A stretch of 16,046 bases of DNA from Streptomyces sp. Its GTDB lineage: Bacteria; Actinomycetota; Actinomycetes; Streptomycetales; Streptomycetaceae. Of this stretch, positions 7,397 through 14,283 are shown piece after piece. Made by a program: the position numbers and the translations under genes. The notes under the pieces are model-generated. The model made no database searches, had not been told where the DNA came from, and saw nothing but the letters and a program-made list of their open reading frames with translations. Each line of letters opens with the position of its first letter. Position 1 is the stretch's first letter. The stretch covers positions 1-16,046 of the forward strand of contig DOWQ01000734.1 of the NCBI GenBank assembly GCA_003519485.1. Reading direction: 5' to 3'.

Positions 7397-7869
7397 CGCT
7401 CTCCTCGTCGTTTCATCATCGGGCGCAGCCGTTGGGGGATTGAGTGCGGTACGGGGCGACAGACGTCGATGGAGTCGATACCTCCCGGATATGCCGTCCG
7501 GTGTGTGTGCGGCGCGACTGGTGAGGGCCTTACTCTTTGCTGTTCCGGTGTCCGTCCCGGTGGCATCGAGACGAGGAGCGACCCCGGCGGGGCCGAGGCC
7601 GGTGAGGGCGACCGGCCCGAGGGGATCTTCCGTTGCCGCCCCCTGCCGCCCGGCGCCAAAACCGGTTGCTGTGGCGCGCGTTACCCTCCTGCGGCAGCAC
7701 GGCGTCGAGGAGGTTGTCGGGGCGCGGCGCCCGCTCTCCGTTTTCGGAGAGGCTGGACTTCCGCCATGCCACGGCCACCGCGGTACGCAGCGGGGCGGCC
7801 GCCTACCTCGTCCGGAGCACCTGGTCCACCACCGTGAGAACAGCGGGCCCCAGGGAGCCTCGGCAGCAC
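7397..7869. other. Intergenic region between the MFS gene and the PKS relic
   Basis: This 473-bp region separates divergent genes and should hold promoters for both, but I cannot pick a convincing -10/-35 pair. It includes a small hairpin, CTCTCCG-TTTT-CGGAGAG (7734-7751). Several open frames cross it, but none shows a recognisable motif or ribosome binding site, so I call no gene. It may contain worn-out coding sequence, because the frame feeding the PKS relic stays open from about 7633. Confidence 0.5.
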
Positions 7870-7880
7870 ATGCGCACGAC

Positions 7881-7896
7881 GGAGGGGAAAGCGTTG
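7881..7896 (+). promoter_or_regulatory. Ribosome binding site and TTG start of the PKS relic
   Basis: GGAGGGGAAA at 7881-7890 sits 6-7 bases ahead of TTG at 7894, in frame with the ketosynthase start. The in-frame ATG at 7870 has no such sequence in front of it, so TTG is the more likely original start, giving a short acidic leader (LIDDTNDEGFDEWSVPEG) before the ketosynthase domain. Confidence 0.55.
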
Positions 7897-8841
7897 ATCG
7901 ACGACACGAACGACGAGGGGTTCGACGAGTGGTCGGTGCCGGAAGGCGTCGCCGTCATCGGGATGTCCGGGGCGCTTCCCTGACGCTCGGGACCTGTCCG
8001 AGTTCTGGCTGAACCTCCGCGAAGGCGTCGAGTCCGTCGTGGAGTTCAGCGACGACGAGCTGCTGGCGGCCGGAGTGGATCCCGAGGTGTCCCGGCAACC
8101 GCACTACGTGAAGGCGGGCCCCTCCTTCGAGGGCATCGACCTCTTCGACGCGGAGTTCTTCGGCTACACAGCCAGAGAAGCCAAAACCATGGATCGGCAG
8201 CACCGTCTGTTCCTCGAGACCGCCTGGGAGACGCTGGAGTACGCGGGCCTCGATCTGGCCCGGTACGAGGGGACCGTCGGGGTCTTCGGAGGCGCGAGCA
8301 GCAGCGCGTACATCGGGAACGTCGTCAGCAACATGGACGACGGGGAAGCCATCCGGGGGAGAACATCGGCCTGGGCAACGAACTGGTCTTCCTGACCACC
8401 CGGGCCTCGTACAAACTCGACCTCAAGGGGCCGAGCTACCCCGTTCAGATGGCCTGCTCCAGCTCACTGATTCCCCTGCACACCGCCTCCCAGAGCCTCT
8501 TCGCATACAGTGTCGACATGGCACTGTCCGGCGGGGTCCTGCAAGGTCCCGGAGAAGACCGGATACCTCGCACCAGGAGGGCGCCTTCCTCTCCCCGGAC
8601 GGCCATGTCCGGCCTTTCGACGCCGCCGACCAGGGCACGGTCTTCGCCAACGGCGTGTGAGCGCGTTCGGTTTCGGCGGGACGAACGCGCACGTGGTGCT
8701 GGAGCAGGCCCCGCCCGAGCCCGAGCGCTGCCTGAGCCCACGGGCGTCCGAGCTCCTGGGGCTGGCGGCACGCTCCGAGCAGGCCCTGGAGGAGGCATCG
8801 GAAGGTCATCGGCGGCCATTGACAAGGCCCCGGTGCGCTAA
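7894..8841 (+). pseudogene. Type I PKS ketosynthase relic: four indels, large internal deletion, truncated end
   Basis: Reading across frames gives a ketosynthase: VAVIGMSGALP; an extra T at 7981; DARDLSEFWLNLREGVESV through EFFGYTAREAKTMDRQHRLF and LETAWETLEYAGLD; a lost G in the G-run at 8355-8359; then ENIGLGNELVFLTTRASYKL and GPSYPVQMACSSS, where the active-site Cys is kept; a shift near 8542; KVPEKTGYL; an extra G at 8570; HQEGAFLSPDGHVRPFDAAD up to FANGV. At 8655-8659 the sequence jumps to VSAFGFGGTNAHVVLEQAPP. By comparison with the family, about 170 residues carrying HGTGT and NIGH are gone. A KS-AT linker follows (LAARSEQALEEASE) and the AT domain is absent. One frame then reads AAIDKAPVR and stops at 8841, perhaps the original C-terminus. 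The style is that of hybrid PKS-NRPS systems. Confidence 0.88.
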
Positions 8842-8876
8842 GAACATAGGTTCCACGTTGGTGCATTGCGACTTCA

Positions 8877-8913
8877 CGCCATACGGCTCCCTTCGGCCGT
8901 ATGGCGTTTTCTT
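8877..8913 (+). terminator. Intrinsic terminator after the PKS relic
   Basis: A perfect 10-bp stem, CGCCATACGG (8877-8886) with CCGTATGGCG (8897-8906), has a 10-base loop and is followed by TTTTCTT. This is a textbook plus-strand terminator, 35 bp after the TAA at 8841. It insulates the ABC operon from upstream transcription, so that operon needs its own promoter between about 8907 and 8972; I cannot identify one with confidence. Confidence 0.88.
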
Positions 8914-8985
8914 ACGTACGGTGCGTGCAGTACCGCGGCCGAATCGCTCGCTGGCGCCCCTCGATTCCATGCAAGGACGGCCGAG

Positions 8986-10770
8986 ATGATCCACGGACCA
9001 GACCTGCCCGAAAGCGCGCGCCGGGTCCCTTACGAGTCCCCGGGCCTGCCGGATCATCGGAGCCCGCTGCGGTTCCTGTGGTGGCTGACGACAAGTCAGT
9101 ACAGGCGGGTACTGCTCGGCACCCTGTGGGGCACCACGTGGATGTGTGCGCTCATGCTTCCGCCGTACCTGTTGTCGAAGACGATCGACGAGGGGCTCAA
9201 GGCGCGGGACACCGAGGCGCTGCTCCTCTGGATCGGAGCCGTGGTCGTCACCGGGGCCGGGATCGCGATCCTCGGCATCCTGCGACACCGCGCCATGACG
9301 CGCATCCGTGTGGACGCGGCCTACCGGACGGTCCAGGTCGTCACGCGCCACGTCACCCGGCTGGGGTCGACGCTGCCCCGGCAGGTGTCTGCGGGTGAGC
9401 TCACGCACCTCCAGGCCGGTGACATCGGCAGGATCGCCCAGACACTGACCATCACGGGACCCGGCGTAGGCGCGGTCATCGCGTATGCCGCAACTGCCGT
9501 CCTGCTGGTCCAGATCTCGGCCGTCATCGCCGCGGTGGTCCTTCTCGGCGTCCCGGCCCTGGCCCTGACCGTCGGCCCGTTGCTCGGGAAGCTGCACGGC
9601 GCCGAAAGCCGCTACCGGGAGGACCAGGGCGCTCTAACCTCTCTCGCCGGCGACATGGTGGCCGGTCTGAGCGTCCTCAACGGAATCGGCGGCAGGCCCC
9701 TGTTCGCCGGACGGTACCGGGAACGCTCCCAGGCCCTGGTCCCCCTCGGATACCGCGTCGCTGCCATCACCAGCTGGGTCCAGGCACTCACCGCGTGCCT
9801 GCCCATGGTCTTCCTTGCCGTGGTGACGTGGATCAGCGCGCGGATGGCGGCCAGTGGGGCCATCACCGTGGGTGAGCTGGTGGCGGTCTACGGATACGTT
9901 GCCGCTCTGCTGGTACCCGTCTCGTCCTTCATCGAAGGGGCGGACGATCTGCCGCGCGGGCTCGTCTCCGCACGGAGGGTGGTCGACATCCTGGCGCTCG
10001 AGCCGGCTCCCGAGGAGCACCGGACCCGACTCGCCCCCCCAGCCCCCCCCGGCCTGCTGCACGACCCCGTATCGGGCCTGGTGGCAGTCCCGGGGAAGGT
10101 GACGGCCCTGGTCGGTGCCCGCCCCGACGAGCCACGCGCCGTGGTGGACCGGCTGGCCGGCTACACGGACTCCGAGGCCTCCTGGGGCGACCTCAAGCTG
10201 TCCGCCTGGGACCGCACGGCTCTCAGGCGGCACATTCTGCTCGCGGACAACGATTCCTATATGTTCCCGGGCCCCCTCCGTTCCGTCGTCTCCGGCAGCA
10301 CCGGCCGCTCCGACGAGGACATCCGGCGGGCGCTGCACGCCGCCGCCGCGGAGGACATCATCGACGCGCTCCCCGACGGGCTCGACGCCCGCCTGGAGAA
10401 TCAGGCCCGCAACGTCTCGGGGGGACAGCGCCAGCGGCTGCAGCTGACGCGAGCTCTGCTCGCGGATCCGGCGGTGCTCCTGCTGGTGGAGCCGACGTCG
10501 GCACTGGACGCGCACACGGAGGCAACCGTTGCCGCCCGGGTGGCAGCGCACCGGCACGGGCGGACCACCCTCGTCGTCAGCACATCGCCGCTCGTGCTCG
10601 GCCAGGCCGACGAAGTCGCCTACCTCGTGAACGGGAAGGTGCAGGCGACCGGCACGCACGGAGAGCTCCTCGCCGACCAGCCGGGATACGCGGCACTGGT
10701 GTTCCGCGGCAGCACCGAAATCCCTGACGAAGCCGCCGTGGCGCAGCCCGTGGAAGGACAGTCCCGATGA
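8986..10770 (+). CDS. ABC exporter half-transporter with degenerate ATP-binding domain (subunit A)
   Basis: This is a 594-residue TMD-NBD fusion. ATG at 8986 follows AAGGA (8973-8977) at good distance; codons upstream lie in the terminator and are not family-like. Residues ~40-320 form the six-helix exporter domain. The NBD is damaged where it should bind ATP: the Walker A region (~377-385) reads GARPDEPRA, with no GKS/T lysine; the Q-loop position is in ADNDSYMF; Walker B is VLLLVEP (Val501 for Asp, Glu502 kept); and the switch His is replaced in VVSTSP. The signature NVSGGQRQ (476-483) and D-loop SALD are canonical. It should therefore donate its signature to the partner's ATP site but not hydrolyse ATP in its own. 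It overlaps the next gene by ATGA. Probable role: export of a peptide or lipid product. Confidence 0.9.
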   Translation: MIHGPDLPESARRVPYESPGLPDHRSPLRFLWWLTTSQYRRVLLGTLWGTTWMCALMLPPYLLSKTIDEGLKARDTEALLLWIGAVVVTGAGIAILGILRHRAMTRIRVDAAYRTVQVVTRHVTRLGSTLPRQVSAGELTHLQAGDIGRIAQTLTITGPGVGAVIAYAATAVLLVQISAVIAAVVLLGVPALALTVGPLLGKLHGAESRYREDQGALTSLAGDMVAGLSVLNGIGGRPLFAGRYRERSQALVPLGYRVAAITSWVQALTACLPMVFLAVVTWISARMAASGAITVGELVAVYGYVAALLVPVSSFIEGADDLPRGLVSARRVVDILALEPAPEEHRTRLAPPAPPGLLHDPVSGLVAVPGKVTALVGARPDEPRAVVDRLAGYTDSEASWGDLKLSAWDRTALRRHILLADNDSYMFPGPLRSVVSGSTGRSDEDIRRALHAAAAEDIIDALPDGLDARLENQARNVSGGQRQRLQLTRALLADPAVLLLVEPTSALDAHTEATVAARVAAHRHGRTTLVVSTSPLVLGQADEVAYLVNGKVQATGTHGELLADQPGYAALVFRGSTEIPDEAAVAQPVEGQSR

Positions 10771-12527
10771 GCAGGTCCGACAAGACGCCCCGCCTGCCGA
10801 TCGCCGATGCCAGGACGGTTCGCCGGGCCGGCTGGCAGCTGTTGAAGGACGACTCGCGGGCCGTCTGCGGGATGCTGCTGCTGACGTGCCTTGCCGCGCT
10901 CGCCGGCGCGGCCGGTCCCTGGCTCCTCGGCCGCATCGTGACCAGGGTCGAGTCCGGTGACCTGTCCCTCTCCGGAGCCGACGCACTGGCCGCGGCGGTC
11001 CTGGGCTTCTCGGCAGCCCGATTGGTGCTGACACGCTGTGCGCGAGGTCTCTCCCACCGCTTCGGCGAGCGCGCGCTCGCCAGGCTCCGCGAGGAGGTCG
11101 TCGACCGCACCCTCTCGCTGCCGGGGCGTATCGCGGACGAAGTGGGCACCGGTGACCTGGTCACCCGTACCACCCTGGACGTCTCGACGGTCGCGGCCAC
11201 GCTGCGCAATGCAGCACCGGACATGTTCATCGCCGGTATTCAGGTCGTGTTCATCTTCGCTGCGGTCTTCCTCCTCGACCCGCTGCTCGGGCTCTGCTCG
11301 GTGGTGGGACTGCCGGTCGTGTGGGGCGTGAGCCGCTGGTACCTCGCGCGCTCCCGCGACGCCTACCTCGCCGAGGGAGCGGCCGCCGGCGATGTCTCCG
11401 AGATCCTCAACTCCACCGCGCACGGCGCCCGTACCGTCGAGGCCTACGGGCTGCGCGAACTGCAGAACAGCACCCTCGACAAGGCCATCGACACCACCTA
11501 CCGCGCCGGCATGCGCACCCTCTCCCTGCGGACGGTGCTGTTCCCGGTCACCGAGTTCGCGCACACCCTGCCCATGGCGCTCATCCTGCTCGTGGGCGGC
11601 ATCGGCTACTTCAACGGGACGATCCCCCTGGGAGTCGTGGTGGCGGGCAGCCTGTACATGTGGCAGCTGGTCGACCCGCTCAACCAGATGCTCATCTGGG
11701 TCGAACAACTGCAGCGCAGCGGCGCCTCGTTCGCCCGCATCAAGGGTGTCGGACTGGTGTCGCACACCGCTGACGCCCCTGTGTCGGCCCCTGTGGACGA
11801 CCACATCGAGGTCAAGGGCGCGGGGTATTCCTACGTCCCCGGGCACGAGATCCTCAAGGACGTCGAGCTGCTGGTCCGTCCCGGCGAACGACTGGCGGTG
11901 GTCGGCCGGTCAGGAGCCGGCAAGTCCACCCTCGGCAAGCTGTTGTCCGGTGTGGACGCCCCGGACACCGGCCACGTCCTGGTCGGCGGCGTGCCCGTCG
12001 CCGACCTGGCCGCGGCCGGCGAACTGGGCAACCGCATCGTCCTCATCACGCAACAGCACCACGTGTTCATGGGCACCCTTCGCGACAACATGACCATGGC
12101 CGCGCCCGAAGCAGACGACGAGACCGTCCTCGCGGCGCTGAGGTCGGTGGAAGCGCACTGGGTGGCCGAACTGCCGGAGGGCCTGGACACCACGCTGGGC
12201 TCGGGCGGAGTCGAACTGGAGGCCGCCCAGGCACAGCAGCTCACCTTGGCCAGGGTTCATCTGGCGGACCCGCACACCCTGATCCTGGACGAGGCCACGT
12301 CATTGCTCGACCCGACGACGGCCCGGCAGGCGGAGCGGGCAGTGGCCGCCGTCCGGTCGGACCGCACCGTCATTGCCATCGCCCACCGGCTGCAGACCGC
12401 ACACGACGCCGATCGCGTCGCCGTCATGGAGTCCGGCCGCATCGTCGAGCTGGGCACCCACGAGGAGTTGGTCGGCGCGGGCGGACCGTACTCGGACCTG
12501 TGGCGGTCGTGGAACGGCGAGAGTTGA
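10767..12527 (+). CDS. ABC exporter half-transporter with functional Walker motifs (subunit B)
   Basis: This 586-residue TMD-NBD protein starts at the ATG at 10767, overlapping the previous stop as ATGA, with GGAAGGAC just upstream. Residues ~25-325 are the membrane domain. Walker A is GRSGAGKST (380-388), the Q-loop is ITQQHH, Walker B is TLILDEA (504-510) and the switch His is His540 in AIAHRL. All are canonical. The signature is not: where LSGGQ is expected, the protein has LEAAQAQ (484-490). So the intact Walker motifs here pair with the intact signature of the upstream protein, while its own broken signature faces that protein's broken Walker A. This is the asymmetric heterodimer logic of TM287/288 and LmrCD. 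It ends 41 bp before a strong hairpin shared with a convergent gene. Confidence 0.92.
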   Translation: MSRSDKTPRLPIADARTVRRAGWQLLKDDSRAVCGMLLLTCLAALAGAAGPWLLGRIVTRVESGDLSLSGADALAAAVLGFSAARLVLTRCARGLSHRFGERALARLREEVVDRTLSLPGRIADEVGTGDLVTRTTLDVSTVAATLRNAAPDMFIAGIQVVFIFAAVFLLDPLLGLCSVVGLPVVWGVSRWYLARSRDAYLAEGAAAGDVSEILNSTAHGARTVEAYGLRELQNSTLDKAIDTTYRAGMRTLSLRTVLFPVTEFAHTLPMALILLVGGIGYFNGTIPLGVVVAGSLYMWQLVDPLNQMLIWVEQLQRSGASFARIKGVGLVSHTADAPVSAPVDDHIEVKGAGYSYVPGHEILKDVELLVRPGERLAVVGRSGAGKSTLGKLLSGVDAPDTGHVLVGGVPVADLAAAGELGNRIVLITQQHHVFMGTLRDNMTMAAPEADDETVLAALRSVEAHWVAELPEGLDTTLGSGGVELEAAQAQQLTLARVHLADPHTLILDEATSLLDPTTARQAERAVAAVRSDRTVIAIAHRLQTAHDADRVAVMESGRIVELGTHEELVGAGGPYSDLWRSWNGES

Positions 12528-12567
12528 GCCTTCGCACGCCGGGCGGAAGCTGAGTCTTCGGCACGTC

Positions 12568-12604
12568 GTACGCCCCCGGGGAAGTCCGTTCCCCGGGGGC
12601 GTAC
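12568..12604. terminator. Bidirectional terminator between convergent genes
   Basis: GTACGCCCCCGGGG (12568-12581) and CCCCGGGGGCGTAC (12591-12604) form a perfect 14-bp stem around a 9-base loop (AAGTCCGTT). It lies between the ABC operon (plus, ends 12527) and the condensation-domain gene (minus, ends 12628). There is no U-tract on either strand, as is common in actinomycetes, so a terminator role rests on stem strength and position. Confidence 0.8.
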
Positions 12605-12627
12605 TCAGTTCTGCTCCGAGCCCCGGC

Positions 12628-14079
12628 TCAGGCGTTCGGTGCCGTGGACCGGGAGGCTCGCAGAGTCCCCAGCCGACGGCCAGTCCCGGGCGTGGTCCGC
12701 TTCGCCCGCCGTGCCTGCCGCAGGGGTTCCGAGAGGGCTTCCAGGGAGATCGCCGCGTCGTCGACGACCTGCCGCAGTACGGCCAGGAAGCTCGACTGGA
12801 CCTCCTCGACCTCGGACTTCGCGAGCCGCCGGGAGTTGTAGTTGAGCCGCAGGCTGAACCGGTCCCCGGCCGGCATGCCGAACAGGCAGAGGTCGAGCTG
12901 CGAGGTCTGCTTGGCGGGCGGCAGGAAGTCCGCGAAGCAGAAGGAGGTCGAGAAGACCGGGTTCCGACCGGGCCTGGCGTCGACGTCGAGCTTCTCGAGC
13001 AGCCGCGTGAACGGATAGCGGCTGTTCACGTACGCGCCGATGCTCGCGGCCCGGGCCCGGCGCACGACGTCGTCGAAGGAGTCGGAGCCCGACATCGTCA
13101 TCCGTACCGAGAGCGGGTTGACGAAGTTGCCGACCATTCCCTGCAGTGCGCCGGTGTCGCGGCCGGAGAACGGGACGCAGACGACGATGTCGTCGTCGGA
13201 ACTGATGTCCCGCAGCGCGACCGCGAACGCGCTGAGCAGCAGGACGTGCAGCGTGACGCGCAACTCCTTGGCCAGCGCTGCCACCCCCTCGGCGATGTCG
13301 GCCTCGACGCCGAACTCCACCGTCTCGTTCACCACCTCCTCGGCGGGCGCGTCGTAGTCTCCGATACGGAGCCTCGGCAGCGGAGCGGCCAGGTGGTCGA
13401 GCCAGTACGTCTCCATGGACCTGCTCTCCGCACCCGACAGCCACTGCTGCCGGTCCTGTACGAACGTGTCGAACGCCGCCGGGAGCGGTTCCAGCGACGG
13501 TTGTTCGCCGGCTGCGAAGGCCCGGTAGGAGAGCAGCAGTTCGCGCAGGAGGATGCCCATGCTGGTGCCGTCCGAGACGATGTGGTGCAGGTTCGCGTAG
13601 ACGCAGTGGTGGTCGGACGCCATCTGGTAGATCTTCATCCGCACCGGCGGGGTGCCGAGATCGTCGAAGGCGGTCGCGTTCTCGGCCCGGACGAGCCGGT
13701 CCACCTCGGCCTCGGGGTCGGCCGCGCCGGTCAGGTCCACGAGCGGCACTTCGAGGTCGTGCACGGGCAGCACGCGCTGGCGCGGGCCGTCCGGGGTGTC
13801 CCGGAAGGACAGCCGCAACGCATGGTGCCGGTCCACCAGGAAGGCCACGGCACGGCGCATGGCGGCCATGTCCACCGCCTCGTGCAGGTGCTGCCACACC
13901 GGCAGGTTGGCATCCGCCCGGCCCTCGTCCAACTGGTGCTGGAGCCACAACCCCTGCTGGACGTTCCACAGTTCGAACCAGCCCTGGTCGTCCTGGACTT
14001 CCGGGTCGCCGGAGTGCTCGGTCGTGGGTTCCGGGCCCGGGGCTGCGGACTCGTGGGCTGGCTGCGGTGCCGAGTGCAT
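12628..14079 (-). CDS. Free-standing NRPS condensation-domain protein, canonical HHxxxDG
   Basis: The 483-residue protein from the ATG at 14079 is one condensation domain with a ~32-residue disordered acidic leader. The C1-like motif is FELWNVQQGLWLQHQL (~35-50). The catalytic motif C3 is HHIVSDG at 165-171, complete with the general-base His166. Later motifs follow: YWLDHLA, VPFSGRDTGALQGMVGNFVN (the C5 region) and YPFTRLLEKL. The C-terminus (~450-483) is basic and Ser/Arg-rich. No adenylation or carrier domain is attached, so it must act in trans on carrier-bound acyl or aminoacyl groups, forming an amide or ester. The weak ribosome binding site AGGAACGGA precedes the ATG. It lies on the same strand as, and 204 bp downstream of, a second condensation protein, with a hairpin between them. 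Confidence 0.88.
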   Translation of the reverse strand: MHSAPQPAHESAAPGPEPTTEHSGDPEVQDDQGWFELWNVQQGLWLQHQLDEGRADANLPVWQHLHEAVDMAAMRRAVAFLVDRHHALRLSFRDTPDGPRQRVLPVHDLEVPLVDLTGAADPEAEVDRLVRAENATAFDDLGTPPVRMKIYQMASDHHCVYANLHHIVSDGTSMGILLRELLLSYRAFAAGEQPSLEPLPAAFDTFVQDRQQWLSGAESRSMETYWLDHLAAPLPRLRIGDYDAPAEEVVNETVEFGVEADIAEGVAALAKELRVTLHVLLLSAFAVALRDISSDDDIVVCVPFSGRDTGALQGMVGNFVNPLSVRMTMSGSDSFDDVVRRARAASIGAYVNSRYPFTRLLEKLDVDARPGRNPVFSTSFCFADFLPPAKQTSQLDLCLFGMPAGDRFSLRLNYNSRRLAKSEVEEVQSSFLAVLRQVVDDAAISLEALSEPLRQARRAKRTTPGTGRRLGTLRASRSTAPNA

Positions 14080-14139
14080 GGGGTTCCGTTCCTACTGGTC
14101 GAGAGAGGTGAGGTACGCGGTCACCCGATCGTCCATGGC

Positions 14140-14164
14140 TATAGTCACCACAGACAGGGAGGTG
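14140..14164 (+). promoter_or_regulatory. Candidate -10 box and Shine-Dalgarno for a 12-codon ORF
   Basis: TATAGT at 14140-14145 matches the bacterial -10 consensus at five of six positions, and the local sequence is AT-richer than its surroundings. A -35 match at 17-18 bp upstream is poor. AGGGAGGTG at 14156-14164 is a near-perfect Shine-Dalgarno sequence 8 bases before GTG at 14171. The predicted 5' leader would be under 25 bases. On the minus strand the same interval must hold the promoter of the 12628-14079 gene, unless that gene is reached by read-through. Confidence 0.45.
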
Positions 14165-14170
14165 TTAATT

Positions 14171-14209
14171 GTGAAGAAGCAGCTTCGTGGCATCTGTGCC
14201 GGATTCTAG
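14171..14209 (+). CDS. Twelve-residue mini-ORF (MKKQLRGICAGF), leader peptide or peptide gene
   Basis: GTG at 14171 is preceded by a strong Shine-Dalgarno sequence at ideal spacing. Twelve codons are followed by TAG and, 31 bases later, by a GC-rich hairpin. The peptide is basic at its start (KKQLR) and ends ICAGF, with a single Cys. The arrangement resembles an attenuation leader or a very short peptide gene, but no matching plus-strand gene lies directly downstream: the next gene (14284-15615) is on the opposite strand. No modification enzyme typical of ribosomal peptides is visible. I do not recognise the peptide. It could also be chance, because the gap is only ~200 bp, but the signals are unusually good for so short a frame. 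Confidence 0.4.
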   Translation: MKKQLRGICAGF

Positions 14210-14240
14210 AACTGGTTTTATCCAGTGGTGAAATGTCGAT

Positions 14241-14275
14241 TTGCGGGGGAGGGGCAGGGAAATCCCTCCCCGCAA
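14241..14275. terminator. GC-rich hairpin between the two condensation genes
   Basis: TTGCGGGGGAGGG (14241-14253) pairs with CCCTCCCCGCAA (14264-14275) through 12 base pairs with one bulged G and a 10-base loop. It lies 8 bp beyond the stop of the minus-strand gene at 14284 and 31 bp beyond the stop of the plus-strand mini-ORF, so it could terminate either transcript. No U-tract is present. Confidence 0.65.
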
Positions 14276-14283
14276 TTCAGCTC

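Noticed and set aside
5567..7837. Very long plus-strand open frame (756 codons) opposite the HAD and MFS genes
   Set aside because: It has no domain, a composition full of His/Asp/Arg/Gly typical of antisense GC-rich shadows, and it covers two recognisable minus-strand proteins.
7397..7869. A gene in the MFS-PKS intergenic region
   Set aside because: Open frames on both strands are low-complexity Arg/Pro/Ala stretches without motifs, ribosome binding sites or conserved-looking blocks.
9634..11846. Long minus-strand frames (466 and 408 codons) opposite the ABC genes
   Set aside because: Both ABC proteins are continuous with correctly placed motifs on the plus strand; the antisense frames show only shadow composition.
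14171..14209. Calling the 12-codon ORF a ribosomal natural-product precursor
   Set aside because: No typical modifying enzyme (radical SAM, YcaO, lanthipeptide synthetase, P450) is present; a leader-peptide or chance origin is at least as likely.
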